A stretch of 24,294 nt of DNA from positions 1 to 24,294 of the forward strand of contig JASLKI010000334.1 in NCBI GenBank assembly GCA_030747575.1. The letters run 5' to 3'. The translations under genes were made by a program, and so were the position numbers. Below, piece by piece: positions 7,192 through 14,508 of the stretch. The stretch's first letter is position 1, and every line of letters begins with the position of its first letter. This stretch comes from Verrucomicrobiota bacterium. Lineage in GTDB: Bacteria > Verrucomicrobiota > Verrucomicrobiia > Limisphaerales > UBA1096. The notes beneath the pieces were generated by a model. The model saw only the letters and a list, made by a program, of their open reading frames with translations. It did not search any database and was not told the origin of the DNA.

Positions 7192-8893
7192 CACCCCGAT
7201 CACCAGCGGTCGCGCTTGGCCAAGCGCACTGATCCGGGCCCGCTCCGGTTTGGGCAGCAGGAGCGACGTCACTGCGCTGGATATCGACCAGCGAATGTTG
7301 CGAGTGGTGCAGGTCGCCACCGGCAAGACACCCGGTAGCACCCGGGTCAAGCGAGTCGAGGTGATCCCCGTGCCGGGGGAGGAGTTCGACCTCGCCAACC
7401 CCAAAAAAGTCGGCGAGTGGATCGCCCAGCAACTCAAGTCGTTGCACATCTCACCTGGCACCGTAGTCATGGCCGCACGCCGGGGCGAAGCCGTGCTGAA
7501 GGAACTGTTGTTGCCACCTCTCAAGGACGCCGGCGAAATGGCAGCGATGGTGCATATGCGTGCCGCACGCGAATTGCCATTCCCTGAGAAAGACGCTGTC
7601 ATCGACTTCACCGTCACCAAGGTGCCAACAAAGGAGGAACTCCAATCTGCCAAAAAAGAAGCCATCCCGGCGACCCCCGACACCAAGGCTCATGTTGTTG
7701 TTGCGGCCGTGCGTCGGGAAACGGTGAACCACTATCAGGCGATCGCCGAGGCGGCCGGGTTGACACTCACCGGGCTTGCTCTCCGGCCACTGGCCTCCTT
7801 TCGCGCACTCAAGGCCTGCGTGCCCGAAATCAACGGTAATGCCGTTGCTCTCATCTCGGTTCGTCGTCACGAGGTGGATGTGGACATTCTGATTGATGGT
7901 CGCTTGGTTTTCAGCCGGGAATTATCAGTCAACCTGGAAGAGCCGGAGGATGTGACCGAGGAGGCTGGGCAGGACTGTATCACGCAGGCAGCCAAGGAGA
8001 TTATCCGCTGCTTGCATAGCTACGAAGGTTCGGAGGCGTTCAAGCCGCTGGAGCACCTGTACGTCGCGGGCGGCACCGGACTGGAGGACAATCTCCGCGA
8101 CATCATTCGGAGTCAAACGGACATCGACTGCAAACGAATGCCGCCCCCCACCGGAGTTCGGTTGCCAAAGGAGAGGGAGACCGACGCGACCCGGACACTG
8201 ACCGCGCTTGGCCTAGCGCTTGGCTTCGTGGATGAGCGCGGGCTGGCGGTTAATTTTCTTGCCCCTAAGCGCCCGGTGCTCCGCCGCAATCAGGGCCGCG
8301 CCAAGTGGCTGCTGAGTGTTGTGATCTTGCAGGCCCTGTTTCTTTTTCTGTTTGGCGCGCGCTCTAAATTGGCGGAGGAATACGAGATGAAACTATCAGG
8401 AGCCAATGGCCTGATATCGACCCACAGTATCTTGGCCAAGCGAGAAAAAGACATCGGCAGGTGGACGAGAAGAAACGCAGACTCAATCAGGAGTTGGCAT
8501 GGGGCCAACCGGCATTGGCTTGAACACGTGGCTTTTCTTAGCTCTGTCATGCCGCAATGCGATCAAATCTACCTGCTCAAAATTAACATGCGCTCCGCCA
8601 AAACGGGGGTAATTTCATTTCAGGTGCAAGTCAGGGACAGCGATGTTCTCCATTCATTTGAAAAAAAGCTCCGCAACCTGGGGTACATCGTCAAACCCGT
8701 TTCGTTTACACCGGTCAACGACAAGAACGGCTACAAATTCCGGGCCACGTTTGACCTGACCCTGCCCGGGCGTTTTCCGTTGGATCTTTTGCGCCACCTG
8801 GACACCAACGCCCCGCCTGCAAGATTGCCGGATGATATTCATGCTGACGGCCTAAGCTGCATCCCGGGACAGAAAGGAACCCAGCATGGCTAG
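7184..8893 (+). CDS. GspL/PilM-like T2SS inner-membrane protein
   Basis: This is a probable inner-membrane assembly protein that recruits the GspE ATPase. Residues about 28-350 look like the actin-fold PilM/GspL cytoplasmic domain, with an early VTALDIDQRMLRVVQV strand pair, a central RAARELPFP segment and a later LYVAGGTG motif. One membrane helix follows at about 374-393 (LLSVVILQALFLFLFGA). A coiled stretch and a periplasmic domain of about 150 residues, resembling PilN or the GspL ferredoxin-like domain, complete the protein. It therefore looks like a PilM-PilN type fusion, 569 residues, larger than classical GspL. It overlaps gspK and the downstream gene by 8 bases each. I leave the symbol blank because GspL and PilM/N cannot be separated by eye. 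Confidence 0.75.
   Translation: MTDTPITSGRAWPSALIRARSGLGSRSDVTALDIDQRMLRVVQVATGKTPGSTRVKRVEVIPVPGEEFDLANPKKVGEWIAQQLKSLHISPGTVVMAARRGEAVLKELLLPPLKDAGEMAAMVHMRAARELPFPEKDAVIDFTVTKVPTKEELQSAKKEAIPATPDTKAHVVVAAVRRETVNHYQAIAEAAGLTLTGLALRPLASFRALKACVPEINGNAVALISVRRHEVDVDILIDGRLVFSRELSVNLEEPEDVTEEAGQDCITQAAKEIIRCLHSYEGSEAFKPLEHLYVAGGTGLEDNLRDIIRSQTDIDCKRMPPPTGVRLPKERETDATRTLTALGLALGFVDERGLAVNFLAPKRPVLRRNQGRAKWLLSVVILQALFLFLFGARSKLAEEYEMKLSGANGLISTHSILAKREKDIGRWTRRNADSIRSWHGANRHWLEHVAFLSSVMPQCDQIYLLKINMRSAKTGVISFQVQVRDSDVLHSFEKKLRNLGYIVKPVSFTPVNDKNGYKFRATFDLTLPGRFPLDLLRHLDTNAPPARLPDDIHADGLSCIPGQKGTQHG
7212..7227. repeat. Iterated palindrome, longest copy (16 bp)
   Basis: GCGCTTGGCCAAGCGC is a perfect 16-bp palindrome and the longest copy in the window. 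It is read as Ala-Trp-Pro-Ser, a frame not used by the other copies. Confidence 0.9.
8431..8440. repeat. Iterated palindrome, 10-bp core
   Basis: CTTGGCCAAG followed by CG lies within the GspL/PilM-like gene, read as Leu-Ala-Lys-Arg. Confidence 0.75.
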
Positions 8894-10472
8894 GTTGAGT
8901 CTGAAAACCATCTTGTTGAGCGGAATCGCCCTGGTCGTAGCGTGGGTGTTCATCTCCAAGGCGATTGTGCCCTGGATTTATCTACCCCGGGACACCGCAA
9001 AATCGAGGGTAAACACCTACGAGTCGAGGGTAGATAAACTAGAAGCACTTAAAGTTCTTACTGAAAACGATGAGCATTATCTGGCGGCCATATCGAGGAA
9101 TGCGTTTTCCATGGATAAAAGCGAGGCCATTTCACGAATGGGCGTTTACCTTACCGAGACGATTAAGGCCAGTGGATTAAGCGAGGACAAGTTCACGCGA
9201 AGACCACTCAAGGCGACACAGTTGGCCAAAAATGGAGCCACGCAAATCGGGTACACGGTCAGCGGCCAAGGCTCCCTGCAAAAAGTTATCGACTTGATGT
9301 TCCTTCTTGAGCAAACCCCATTCCTTCCGCGAAGCACGATCAAGTCATACACTCAACAGGGTGGCAGGTTGACTTTGGTAACGGTAAAACCTCACTCATT
9401 TGAAAAGGGCCAGATGGTCCAACTCAACGGTGCATTTCCTGTAAGCCGAGAGTTCCCTTCCTCCTACAACGGGGTATTTCGCGTTATCAACACCGATACC
9501 AACCCAGCGCCCATGACGCTTACTCTGGCACTACCTAACGCCGGGAAGAACACGCCCACCGCCACCAAGTCTCTGACTTCAAATTCAATCAGCGCCAACC
9601 GGAAAAAGAAACGAAACTGGCTGACTCGGCTATTTTTTGGTGACGACTCAAAAATAGAACCAGGCCTTGCGGGCATCACTAAAATTAAGGGAACTAAACA
9701 GACCGGTAATCGCCTCACGATCTACACAAAAGGCAATCACTTGTTCAATACCGGTGACAAAGTCAGCCTGCAAAACCTGACGCCGTCATCGCTCAACAAG
9801 ACGGGAGAAATCACCCGGGATTCCGCGGCTAAATTCTCCCTCCTGCTGTATGGCGAAGCCGGGGCCTATGCGTCAGCAACGACAAGCCGGATCACCCCAC
9901 AGCGAGTGGAGAACATCACCATGCTGCCTGTAGACGGCGGCGGCGAGGTGAGGATCGACTTTCAGTTTCTCTCCCTGATCGTCGGGCCAACAAAATACGC
10001 CAAACAGGAACCATTGAAGACACGAGCCGTTCATGGGGAGACTTTAGGGAGCGAAGATCGCACACTCTTTGCCGCCATCACCCAGCGCGCCTTCTTTTTA
10101 CCGTACCAAAAAAAACCGGCCCCACTGCCGACTCCTACAGCCATCCCTCCCTCCGCACCAACGCCGCCTGGACCGGAAACATACAAAATCGTCTCCCTCT
10201 CAGAATGGAAGGGACAACAGGAAATCATGGTACTCGATTCCAACCAGAACAAAACAGCGAGCTATAAACCCGGCGACGAATTGGCCGGAGGCAAAATCGT
10301 AATGATCGATTACCGAAAAATGCCCTTCCCCAAAAAGCCGGCGCTGCTTTCACAAAGCCGCGTAATCCTCATCATCGGAGAGGATTACTGGGCCATCGAG
10401 CGGGGCAATACGTTGGCGGACAAACACAAGCTTGTCCCAGAGCAGTTACCAGAAAACTTGGCCAACCACTAA
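8886..10472 (+). CDS. GspM/PilO-like T2SS protein with internal insertion
   Basis: This is a probable inner-membrane partner of the GspL/PilM-like protein. One N-terminal helix (residues about 7-30, including ILLSGIALVVAWVFISKAI) is followed by a PilO-like region. Its first half (VYLTETIKASGLSEDKF, then VIDLMFLLEQTPFLPR) and second half (VENITMLPVDGGGEVRIDF) are separated by about 190 residues (151-340). This insert holds two related units beginning RLTLVTVKPHSFEKGQMV and RLTIYTKGNHLFNTGDKV. After a Pro-rich linker, the C-terminal 100 residues (YKIVSLSEWKG, SYKPGDELAGGKIVMIDY) resemble a PilP/GspC-type beta domain. An AAAGGAA ribosome-binding site precedes the ATG, which overlaps the previous stop. 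It is last in the operon. 528 residues is far longer than typical GspM or PilO. Confidence 0.65.
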   Translation: MARLSLKTILLSGIALVVAWVFISKAIVPWIYLPRDTAKSRVNTYESRVDKLEALKVLTENDEHYLAAISRNAFSMDKSEAISRMGVYLTETIKASGLSEDKFTRRPLKATQLAKNGATQIGYTVSGQGSLQKVIDLMFLLEQTPFLPRSTIKSYTQQGGRLTLVTVKPHSFEKGQMVQLNGAFPVSREFPSSYNGVFRVINTDTNPAPMTLTLALPNAGKNTPTATKSLTSNSISANRKKKRNWLTRLFFGDDSKIEPGLAGITKIKGTKQTGNRLTIYTKGNHLFNTGDKVSLQNLTPSSLNKTGEITRDSAAKFSLLLYGEAGAYASATTSRITPQRVENITMLPVDGGGEVRIDFQFLSLIVGPTKYAKQEPLKTRAVHGETLGSEDRTLFAAITQRAFFLPYQKKPAPLPTPTAIPPSAPTPPGPETYKIVSLSEWKGQQEIMVLDSNQNKTASYKPGDELAGGKIVMIDYRKMPFPKKPALLSQSRVILIIGEDYWAIERGNTLADKHKLVPEQLPENLANH

Positions 10473-10597
10473 CGCCTCCGCAAGCCAAACTCATAAGCAC
10501 TCGGTTTGCCTTCACCGTCGCTATCGAGCGCCGGCAGCCTGTCGTATCCACATTCTGCCAAGAATCGTGTACGGTCGAGGTTGACTGATGCCCGCCC
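10469..10597 (-). pseudogene. Possible C-terminal remnant of a lost gene
   Basis: On the - strand, 42 codons read cleanly to a TAG that overlaps the stop of the upstream operon. The peptide contains RFLAECGYDRLPALDSDGEG and ends AYEFGLRRR, with an Asp-rich calcium-loop flavour (DSDGEGKPSAYEF). An in-frame stop lies just upstream, and the neighbouring frame then carries an ATG-initiated stretch. This suggests a frameshifted gene end rather than an intact gene. It could be chance. Confidence 0.25.
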
Positions 10598-10663
10598 TCA
10601 AAGGCAACAGTGCTCATTCACTTCGTCTCAAATCTTCATGTTAGTTAAGGGATTGAGAAGTCT

Positions 10664-10994
10664 ATGTTCGTTGGCTTTAGTTTGGCCGCCGTTGAAACGA
10701 TGTGGTATATAATCATAAAGGAAGATATTGAAGCAGTTGCACACATTTGACTTGTGACGTGGACGCAACTTCAAAGGCTTTGGTTAATATGACATTTTTT
10801 CATCGAGCGCCTTTGAATGCTCACAAGGATGTCGTCGAACTGCTAATCGCCAACGGGTGGGGATGAATGCGAAGAATAAGCACGGCCATAGACCACTTGA
10901 AGCTGCTAATACAACCATCCATCCAAAAATTGCCGACCTCTTCCGCAAACACGGAGCTAAGACAGCTGAAGAATTAAAAGCTGAAAGCAACTAG
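10664..10994 (+). pseudogene. Broken ankyrin-repeat protein gene
   Basis: Three short pieces in different frames together read like one small ankyrin protein. Piece 1 (10664-10750) ends KEDIEAVAHI then stop, like the first helix of an ankyrin array. Piece 2 (about 10753-10866) contains CDVDATSKA, then HKDVVELLIANG, a good ankyrin repeat, then a stop. Piece 3 (10863-10994) reads MNAKNKHGHRPLEAA, then PKIADLFRKHGAKTAEELK, the usual end of such arrays. At the second junction, where the family expects NGADVNAK, the DNA has lost frame. At least two frameshifts are needed. Sequencing error is possible but less likely for two events. Ankyrin proteins bind partner proteins, and the original partner is unknown. 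Confidence 0.6.
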
Positions 10995-11001
10995 CTTCTG
11001 A

Positions 11002-12015
11002 TTACTCAAGGGTCTTAACCGTTTCCAAATAAGTCTTGGGGTCTTGATTGGCTTGTTCCCATAGTTGGTTGAAGTAGGGGACTTTCAACAGGTAGACAGA
11101 TGAGGCGGCTATCTTTGCGTTGTTTACTTCTTCATCTATCCAGCTTTCCAATGACTTGGGCTTGTTCCATTTTTTCCTCAAATCAATACAGGTGGCCTTG
11201 AATGATTGCATTAAGTCTTGTTTGCGTTTTTGAAGAATGACCGCTGAATCGTTATTTGTGTTTTTGTAGATTAAGTTAAGTTCGTTCTTTGTTTCTTGAA
11301 GGAGACTCCGAAACTCATCTCTTCTTTTCAGCTTTTGTCGGTAGTTCTCCAATCGTTTCTCTTCACCCTTTTCTTTTAACCATAGTTGCACGCTTTTTTG
11401 CGCAAAGGCAGTTGCGAAGCTTTCATTGAACATCGTATCTCCTTTTAAGTAGTAGGTGCGGTGAGTGAGTTCGTGAAATAGCGTTTCGGCCAGCTCCTCA
11501 TCAGAGTCATCAAGGAAGCTGCTTAACAGGGGGTCGCTGAACCAGCCTAGTGTTGAGTAGGCAATTGCTTCTCCTAAGTACACATCGAATCCCTGGCTTT
11601 GAAGTTCGGCTGAGTATTCTTTTGCCATTCGCTCCTTAAAGAAGCCCTTGCTCTGGTACTCACCGACAATGGGGTATTTCCATGTTTGGAGTTTCGTGGA
11701 GAATCTAGGGGCAGCATACACTACCCATACAGCAGCTGATCGGTCTAGGTGCTTGTATTTGGAGTAAGCTTTACCAACGTCTAGGCTGAGCTTGTTCTCC
11801 GCGAAATCTCTTAATTCAGCAACCAACTCAAGTTGTCTTCTAAGTTCTTTGTTGGTTTCATCCTGCTCAATTACCTTTCCGATTGGAGTCAGTCCAGTTG
11901 TGAGCTGGAGATGTCCGACAACAGCATGGGAGTAATACTTGGCGGTGGAGCAGCCCGTAAGCCCCATGGTAAAAAAAGCCAAGAGAAAAAATGATATAAG
12001 TCTGGATAAAAACAT
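11002..12015 (-). CDS. Lipoprotein metallopeptidase, putative aminopeptidase family
   Basis: This is a predicted membrane-anchored zinc peptidase. It starts MFLSRLISFFLLAFF and has a lipobox LTGC with Cys22 as the lipidated residue. It matches my recollection of the 'putative aminopeptidase' family (Pfam PF10023): YYSHAVVGHLQL near the N-terminus, VVYAAPRFS, AYSTLGWFSDPLL, then the zinc motif HELTH (H181, E182, H185) and the downstream ligand segment FNESFA (E198). Its substrate is unknown. The frame is open to a GTG at 12030, but AAGGAG at 12022-12027 sits 6 bases before the ATG at 12015, which fixes the start. The protein is 337 residues. Base composition is clearly more AT-rich than the flanking operons, suggesting acquired DNA. 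It is divergent from the next gene. Confidence 0.75.
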   Translation of the reverse strand: MFLSRLISFFLLAFFTMGLTGCSTAKYYSHAVVGHLQLTTGLTPIGKVIEQDETNKELRRQLELVAELRDFAENKLSLDVGKAYSKYKHLDRSAAVWVVYAAPRFSTKLQTWKYPIVGEYQSKGFFKERMAKEYSAELQSQGFDVYLGEAIAYSTLGWFSDPLLSSFLDDSDEELAETLFHELTHRTYYLKGDTMFNESFATAFAQKSVQLWLKEKGEEKRLENYRQKLKRRDEFRSLLQETKNELNLIYKNTNNDSAVILQKRKQDLMQSFKATCIDLRKKWNKPKSLESWIDEEVNNAKIAASSVYLLKVPYFNQLWEQANQDPKTYLETVKTLE

Positions 12016-12178
12016 CAGCGACTCCTTCACAAAACTGCCAGAGCTTTGGCTTGGTGAACAGTTTGTTGTTCAAAGTTCAGGAGTTGTTGAATTGCATTTG
12101 GAGCTGTTCAGCGGTGAGAGCTTTGCATCGGGTGATAATTACAATATCATCTTCTTAACCTTTTTGGATCATGTTGAA
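12016..12178. promoter_or_regulatory. Divergent intergenic region
   Basis: This 163-base AT-rich gap separates two divergent genes and must hold both promoters. On the - side the ribosome-binding site AAGGAG is at 12022-12027. On the + side GATAAT (12134-12139) and TACAAT (12140-12145) are possible -10 boxes, but neither has a convincing -35 partner. Confidence 0.3.
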
Positions 12179-13156
12179 ATGAAACACATCCTGCTCACAA
12201 CAATCGCAGCTGTGCTGTTGGTGGGGGGTGTGGAGTCAAAGGAGTCGGCTCCGTCTGTTGAAGTTAAAAAGATAGGGCCGCTGCATGAAGGATTGGGGGT
12301 GTCCATCATGACTTTCAACACTGAGTGGCTTCTGGGAAGCCAGACTCAGGTGGAGGCACTGAAGAAGAAGGGTATCTGGGGATTAGAGGACAAAGACACA
12401 GAATCTGAAATCGAACAGCAACATCAGTCAGTTGCCACCATTGTTGCAAGGCACGCCCCGGACATCCTTTGCCTTCAGGAGGTGATCAACGAGGTTGCAG
12501 CCAAGCGACTCCAGAAGGCTCTCCAGGGCAAGGGCCTGCAATACGCCCTTCATTTCCTCGAGAGCCGTGACACCCATCTGGAGCAGGACGTTGTGTTTCT
12601 TACCAACAAAAGCAGCGGGAATATCACCAACATCAAAGCCTCTCATCCGATTGATCCTGTTTACCCATCGAAATGTGTAATTCTTACCTGCCTTATCAAC
12701 GGCGAGCAGACTGCCATCATAGGCCTGCACCTAAAGGCAGTCCCCACCGAACCGAGTGCGGTGGCTAAGAGGGAGAAGCAGGCCGACGCAGTTGCGAAGC
12801 AGCTTAACAGGCTTTCGGTTGCTGGTTATGCCACCTTGGTGCTTGGTGATTTAAATGATTGGGATCCGGTTGTGCCAGATGCAGATCCTAGCGAACAGGC
12901 GACTCCCACTTCACAGGCCTTGAAGAAGATGAAGGACTACGTTCCCGGCGGTGACAATGAACTGGTGAATAGCCTCAAGTGGGTTGAGCCAATGGAAAAG
13001 AGGTACACCTACAACTACAAAGGTTCAAAGACGGTGCTGGATCACATCCTCCTGCCTCTTGGTTGGCAGGATAGAGTCTCTGGAGTCACAATCGACCACG
13101 ACAGACCTGATGGGGCAAGCGACCATTGGCCTGTTATTCTGGACTTAAGTTGGTGA
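12179..13156 (+). CDS. Secreted endonuclease/exonuclease/phosphatase-family protein
   Basis: This is a predicted exported phosphoesterase of the EEP superfamily, which includes DNase I-like nucleases and sphingomyelinase/inositol phosphatases. Family residues are visible in order: N47 (MTFNTEW), E101 (CLQEV), D224 and N226 (GDLNDWD), and D315-H316 (SDHWPV). The catalytic set therefore looks complete. The N-terminus MKHILLTTIAAVLLVGG is a signal peptide. The frame is open back to 11939, but the ATG at 12179 gives this leader and was chosen (325 residues). No strong ribosome-binding site is seen. The actual substrate (nucleic acid, lipid headgroup or other) cannot be told from sequence. The leader sequence recurs downstream at 13178. 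The gene sits in the lower-GC accessory stretch. Confidence 0.75.
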   Translation: MKHILLTTIAAVLLVGGVESKESAPSVEVKKIGPLHEGLGVSIMTFNTEWLLGSQTQVEALKKKGIWGLEDKDTESEIEQQHQSVATIVARHAPDILCLQEVINEVAAKRLQKALQGKGLQYALHFLESRDTHLEQDVVFLTNKSSGNITNIKASHPIDPVYPSKCVILTCLINGEQTAIIGLHLKAVPTEPSAVAKREKQADAVAKQLNRLSVAGYATLVLGDLNDWDPVVPDADPSEQATPTSQALKKMKDYVPGGDNELVNSLKWVEPMEKRYTYNYKGSKTVLDHILLPLGWQDRVSGVTIDHDRPDGASDHWPVILDLSW

Positions 13157-13177
13157 AGAATTGAAAACTGAAGGCAA

Positions 13178-13237
13178 ATGAAACACCTCCTTCTTACAAC
13201 AATCTCAGCTGTGTTGGTGGGGGAGCTGATTGAGTGA
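13178..13237 (+). pseudogene. Orphan copy of signal-peptide start
   Basis: This 19-codon frame begins MKHLLLTTISAVLVG and then hits TGA. Its first 50 or so bases align to the start of the secreted phosphoesterase gene at 12179 with four substitutions and one missing codon. It ends 6 bases before the MtfA-like gene. It is best explained as the leader of a duplicated or deleted paralogue. A short leader peptide controlling the downstream gene is an alternative. Confidence 0.5.
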
Positions 13238-13243
13238 CCGGTT

Positions 13244-14029
13244 ATGTTTGGGTTTTTTGAAAAACGACGGCGGAAGAAAATTCGGGAGGGAGATTTCCCC
13301 GGCGCCTGGGCGGAAATCCTGGAAACGAACTTCCCCATCCACCGGCAACTCTCGGCAGCGGACCAGCGGGAGTTGCAGGGGCACATCCTTGTTTTTCTCG
13401 ACGAGAAAATGTTCGAGGGCTGCGGCGGGCTTGTGATCGATGACGAGATCCGGGTGACCATCGCCGCGCAGGCCTGTATCCTGTTACTGCACCGCGAGCC
13501 GGCCTACTACCCGACGCTGCGCACGATCCTCGTTTACCCCAGCTCGTACCTCGCGAAGCATCCTCACGACGAAAAAAAGAAGCATCATCGCCTTGGCGAG
13601 TCGTGGCAGTTCGGGCCGGTCGTGCTCGCTTGGGACTCGAGCCGGCGCGGCGGCAAAAACTCCTTCGACGGCCACAACGTCGTGATGCACGAGTTCGCGC
13701 ATCAGCTCGACCAAATTGACGGCGCGGCCGACGGCGCGCCCACGCTTGGCCAAGGGGAGGAGCGGGGCCAGCGCAGGCAACTGTACCGCTCGTGGGCACT
13801 GGTGTTCAGCCGCGATTTTGAGTGCCTACAGAAAAAGGCAGCCAAGGGCAAAAGGACCGTGATCGACCACTACGGCGCAACGAATCCAGCGGAGTTTTTC
13901 GCGACAGCCACCGAGGCGTTCTTCGAGAAACCACGGCAATTGAAAAAGAAAAGGCCGGAGCTGTATGAAGAACTCCGGGCCTATTACAAGCAGAACCCCG
14001 TGGCGTGGCACGGAAGCCGCGATCGTTAA
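13244..14029 (+). CDS. mtfA: MtfA-family zinc peptidase (M90)
   Basis: This is a soluble zinc metallopeptidase of the Mlc titration factor A family. In E. coli MtfA binds the glucose repressor Mlc and has aminopeptidase activity. The motif HEFAHQLD supplies H149, E150 and H153. The downstream NPAEFFA segment supplies the probable third ligand E217, followed by ATEAFFEKP. Family blocks LVIDDEIRVTIAAQA and ILVYPSSY are also present. At 261 residues it has the normal family length, with no signal peptide. The GC-rich composition returns here and one perfect palindrome copy lies inside, so this gene marks the right edge of the accessory stretch. No Mlc homologue is in the window, so a role in sugar control is only family knowledge. 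Confidence 0.85.
   Translation: MFGFFEKRRRKKIREGDFPGAWAEILETNFPIHRQLSAADQRELQGHILVFLDEKMFEGCGGLVIDDEIRVTIAAQACILLLHREPAYYPTLRTILVYPSSYLAKHPHDEKKKHHRLGESWQFGPVVLAWDSSRRGGKNSFDGHNVVMHEFAHQLDQIDGAADGAPTLGQGEERGQRRQLYRSWALVFSRDFECLQKKAAKGKRTVIDHYGATNPAEFFATATEAFFEKPRQLKKKRPELYEELRAYYKQNPVAWHGSRDR
13745..13754. repeat. Iterated palindrome, 10-bp core in mtfA
   Basis: CTTGGCCAAG is preceded by CG and read as Leu-Gly-Gln. It is the first perfect copy after a gap of more than 5 kb that includes the accessory stretch. Confidence 0.75.
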
Positions 14030-14042
14030 AAAATCAAATCGC

Positions 14043-14420
14043 CTACCAATTGTCTCGGCGTCCTCCGCGGTCGCCACGGTCGCCACGGTCGCCACGGTCG
14101 CGATAACCGCCGCCTCCGCCGCCCCGGCCACCACCACCCCGGCCGCCGCCGCCTCCGCCGCCGCCGCGATCCTCACGCTGCCGGGCCTCGTTCACGGTCA
14201 GTTTGCGTCCCATGAAATCCTGACCGTCGAATTTCTCAACAGCAGCCTTTGCTTCCTCGTCACTGGAATAAGTCACGAAGCCAAAGCCCCGTGATCTGCC
14301 CGTGTCACGATCATTTACGATCACTGCTTCAGTGATCTCGCCACATTCTCCGAAAGACTCCCGGAGATCGTCATCTGTGGCGTCCCAATTCAGGCCGCCC
14401 ACGAATATTTTATTTCCCAT
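14043..14420 (-). CDS. RRM-type glycine-rich RNA-binding protein
   Basis: This is a single RNA-recognition-motif protein of 125 residues, like the bacterial Rbp proteins often linked to cold response. RNP2 is IFVGGL (residues 5-10) and RNP1 is RGFGFVTY (44-51), both intact. The tail from about residue 84 is almost entirely Gly, Arg and Asp: a poly-Gly tract followed by RGD-type triplets, encoded by a 9-bp tandem repeat. Such tails typically add non-specific RNA binding or condensation. The start ATG is preceded by AAAGGG as ribosome-binding site. The gene converges on mtfA with only 13 bases between the stops. A hairpin sits just upstream of its ribosome-binding site. Confidence 0.9.
   Translation of the reverse strand: MGNKIFVGGLNWDATDDDLRESFGECGEITEAVIVNDRDTGRSRGFGFVTYSSDEEAKAAVEKFDGQDFMGRKLTVNEARQREDRGGGGGGGGRGGGGRGGGGGGYRDRGDRGDRGDRGGRRDNW
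14071..14097. repeat. Three 9-bp tandem repeats in RRM gene tail
   Basis: TCGCCACGG is repeated three times without change. It encodes the Arg-Gly-Asp triplets of the RRM protein tail on the - strand. Such perfect units are prone to slippage. Confidence 0.8.
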
Positions 14421-14432
14421 AATAACCCTTTC

Positions 14433-14458
14433 GGCGATAACCCGACTGGGAAATCGCC
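14433..14458 (-). promoter_or_regulatory. Leader hairpin before RRM gene
   Basis: GGCGAT (14433-14438) pairs with ATCGCC (14453-14458), and CCC (14441-14443) pairs with GGG (14448-14450), around a four-base loop. On the - strand it ends about 12 bases before the RRM start codon and abuts its AAAGGG ribosome-binding site. There is no U-run, so an intrinsic terminator is unlikely. Translational control of the RNA-binding protein is possible. Confidence 0.4.
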
Positions 14459-14488
14459 ACTAGGCGAAGAAGGTGAAGCCGACTCCAG

Positions 14489-14501
14489 CGCTTGGCAAGC
14501 G
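14489..14501. repeat. Iterated palindrome with one base missing
   Basis: CGCTTGGCAAGCG is the 14-bp palindrome lacking one central C. It lies in the gap between the DUF1501 stop and the RRM gene, so this copy is not constrained by a reading frame. Confidence 0.5.
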
Positions 14502-14508
14502 GTAAAGG

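Noticed and set aside
11939..12178. Upstream extension of the secreted phosphoesterase
   Set aside because: It would bury the signal peptide and overlap the divergent lipoprotein gene.
14071..14170. Repeat-rich tract that could look like a CRISPR or satellite array
   Set aside because: The repeats are 9-bp and Gly-codon repeats within the RRM protein tail, with no spacers.
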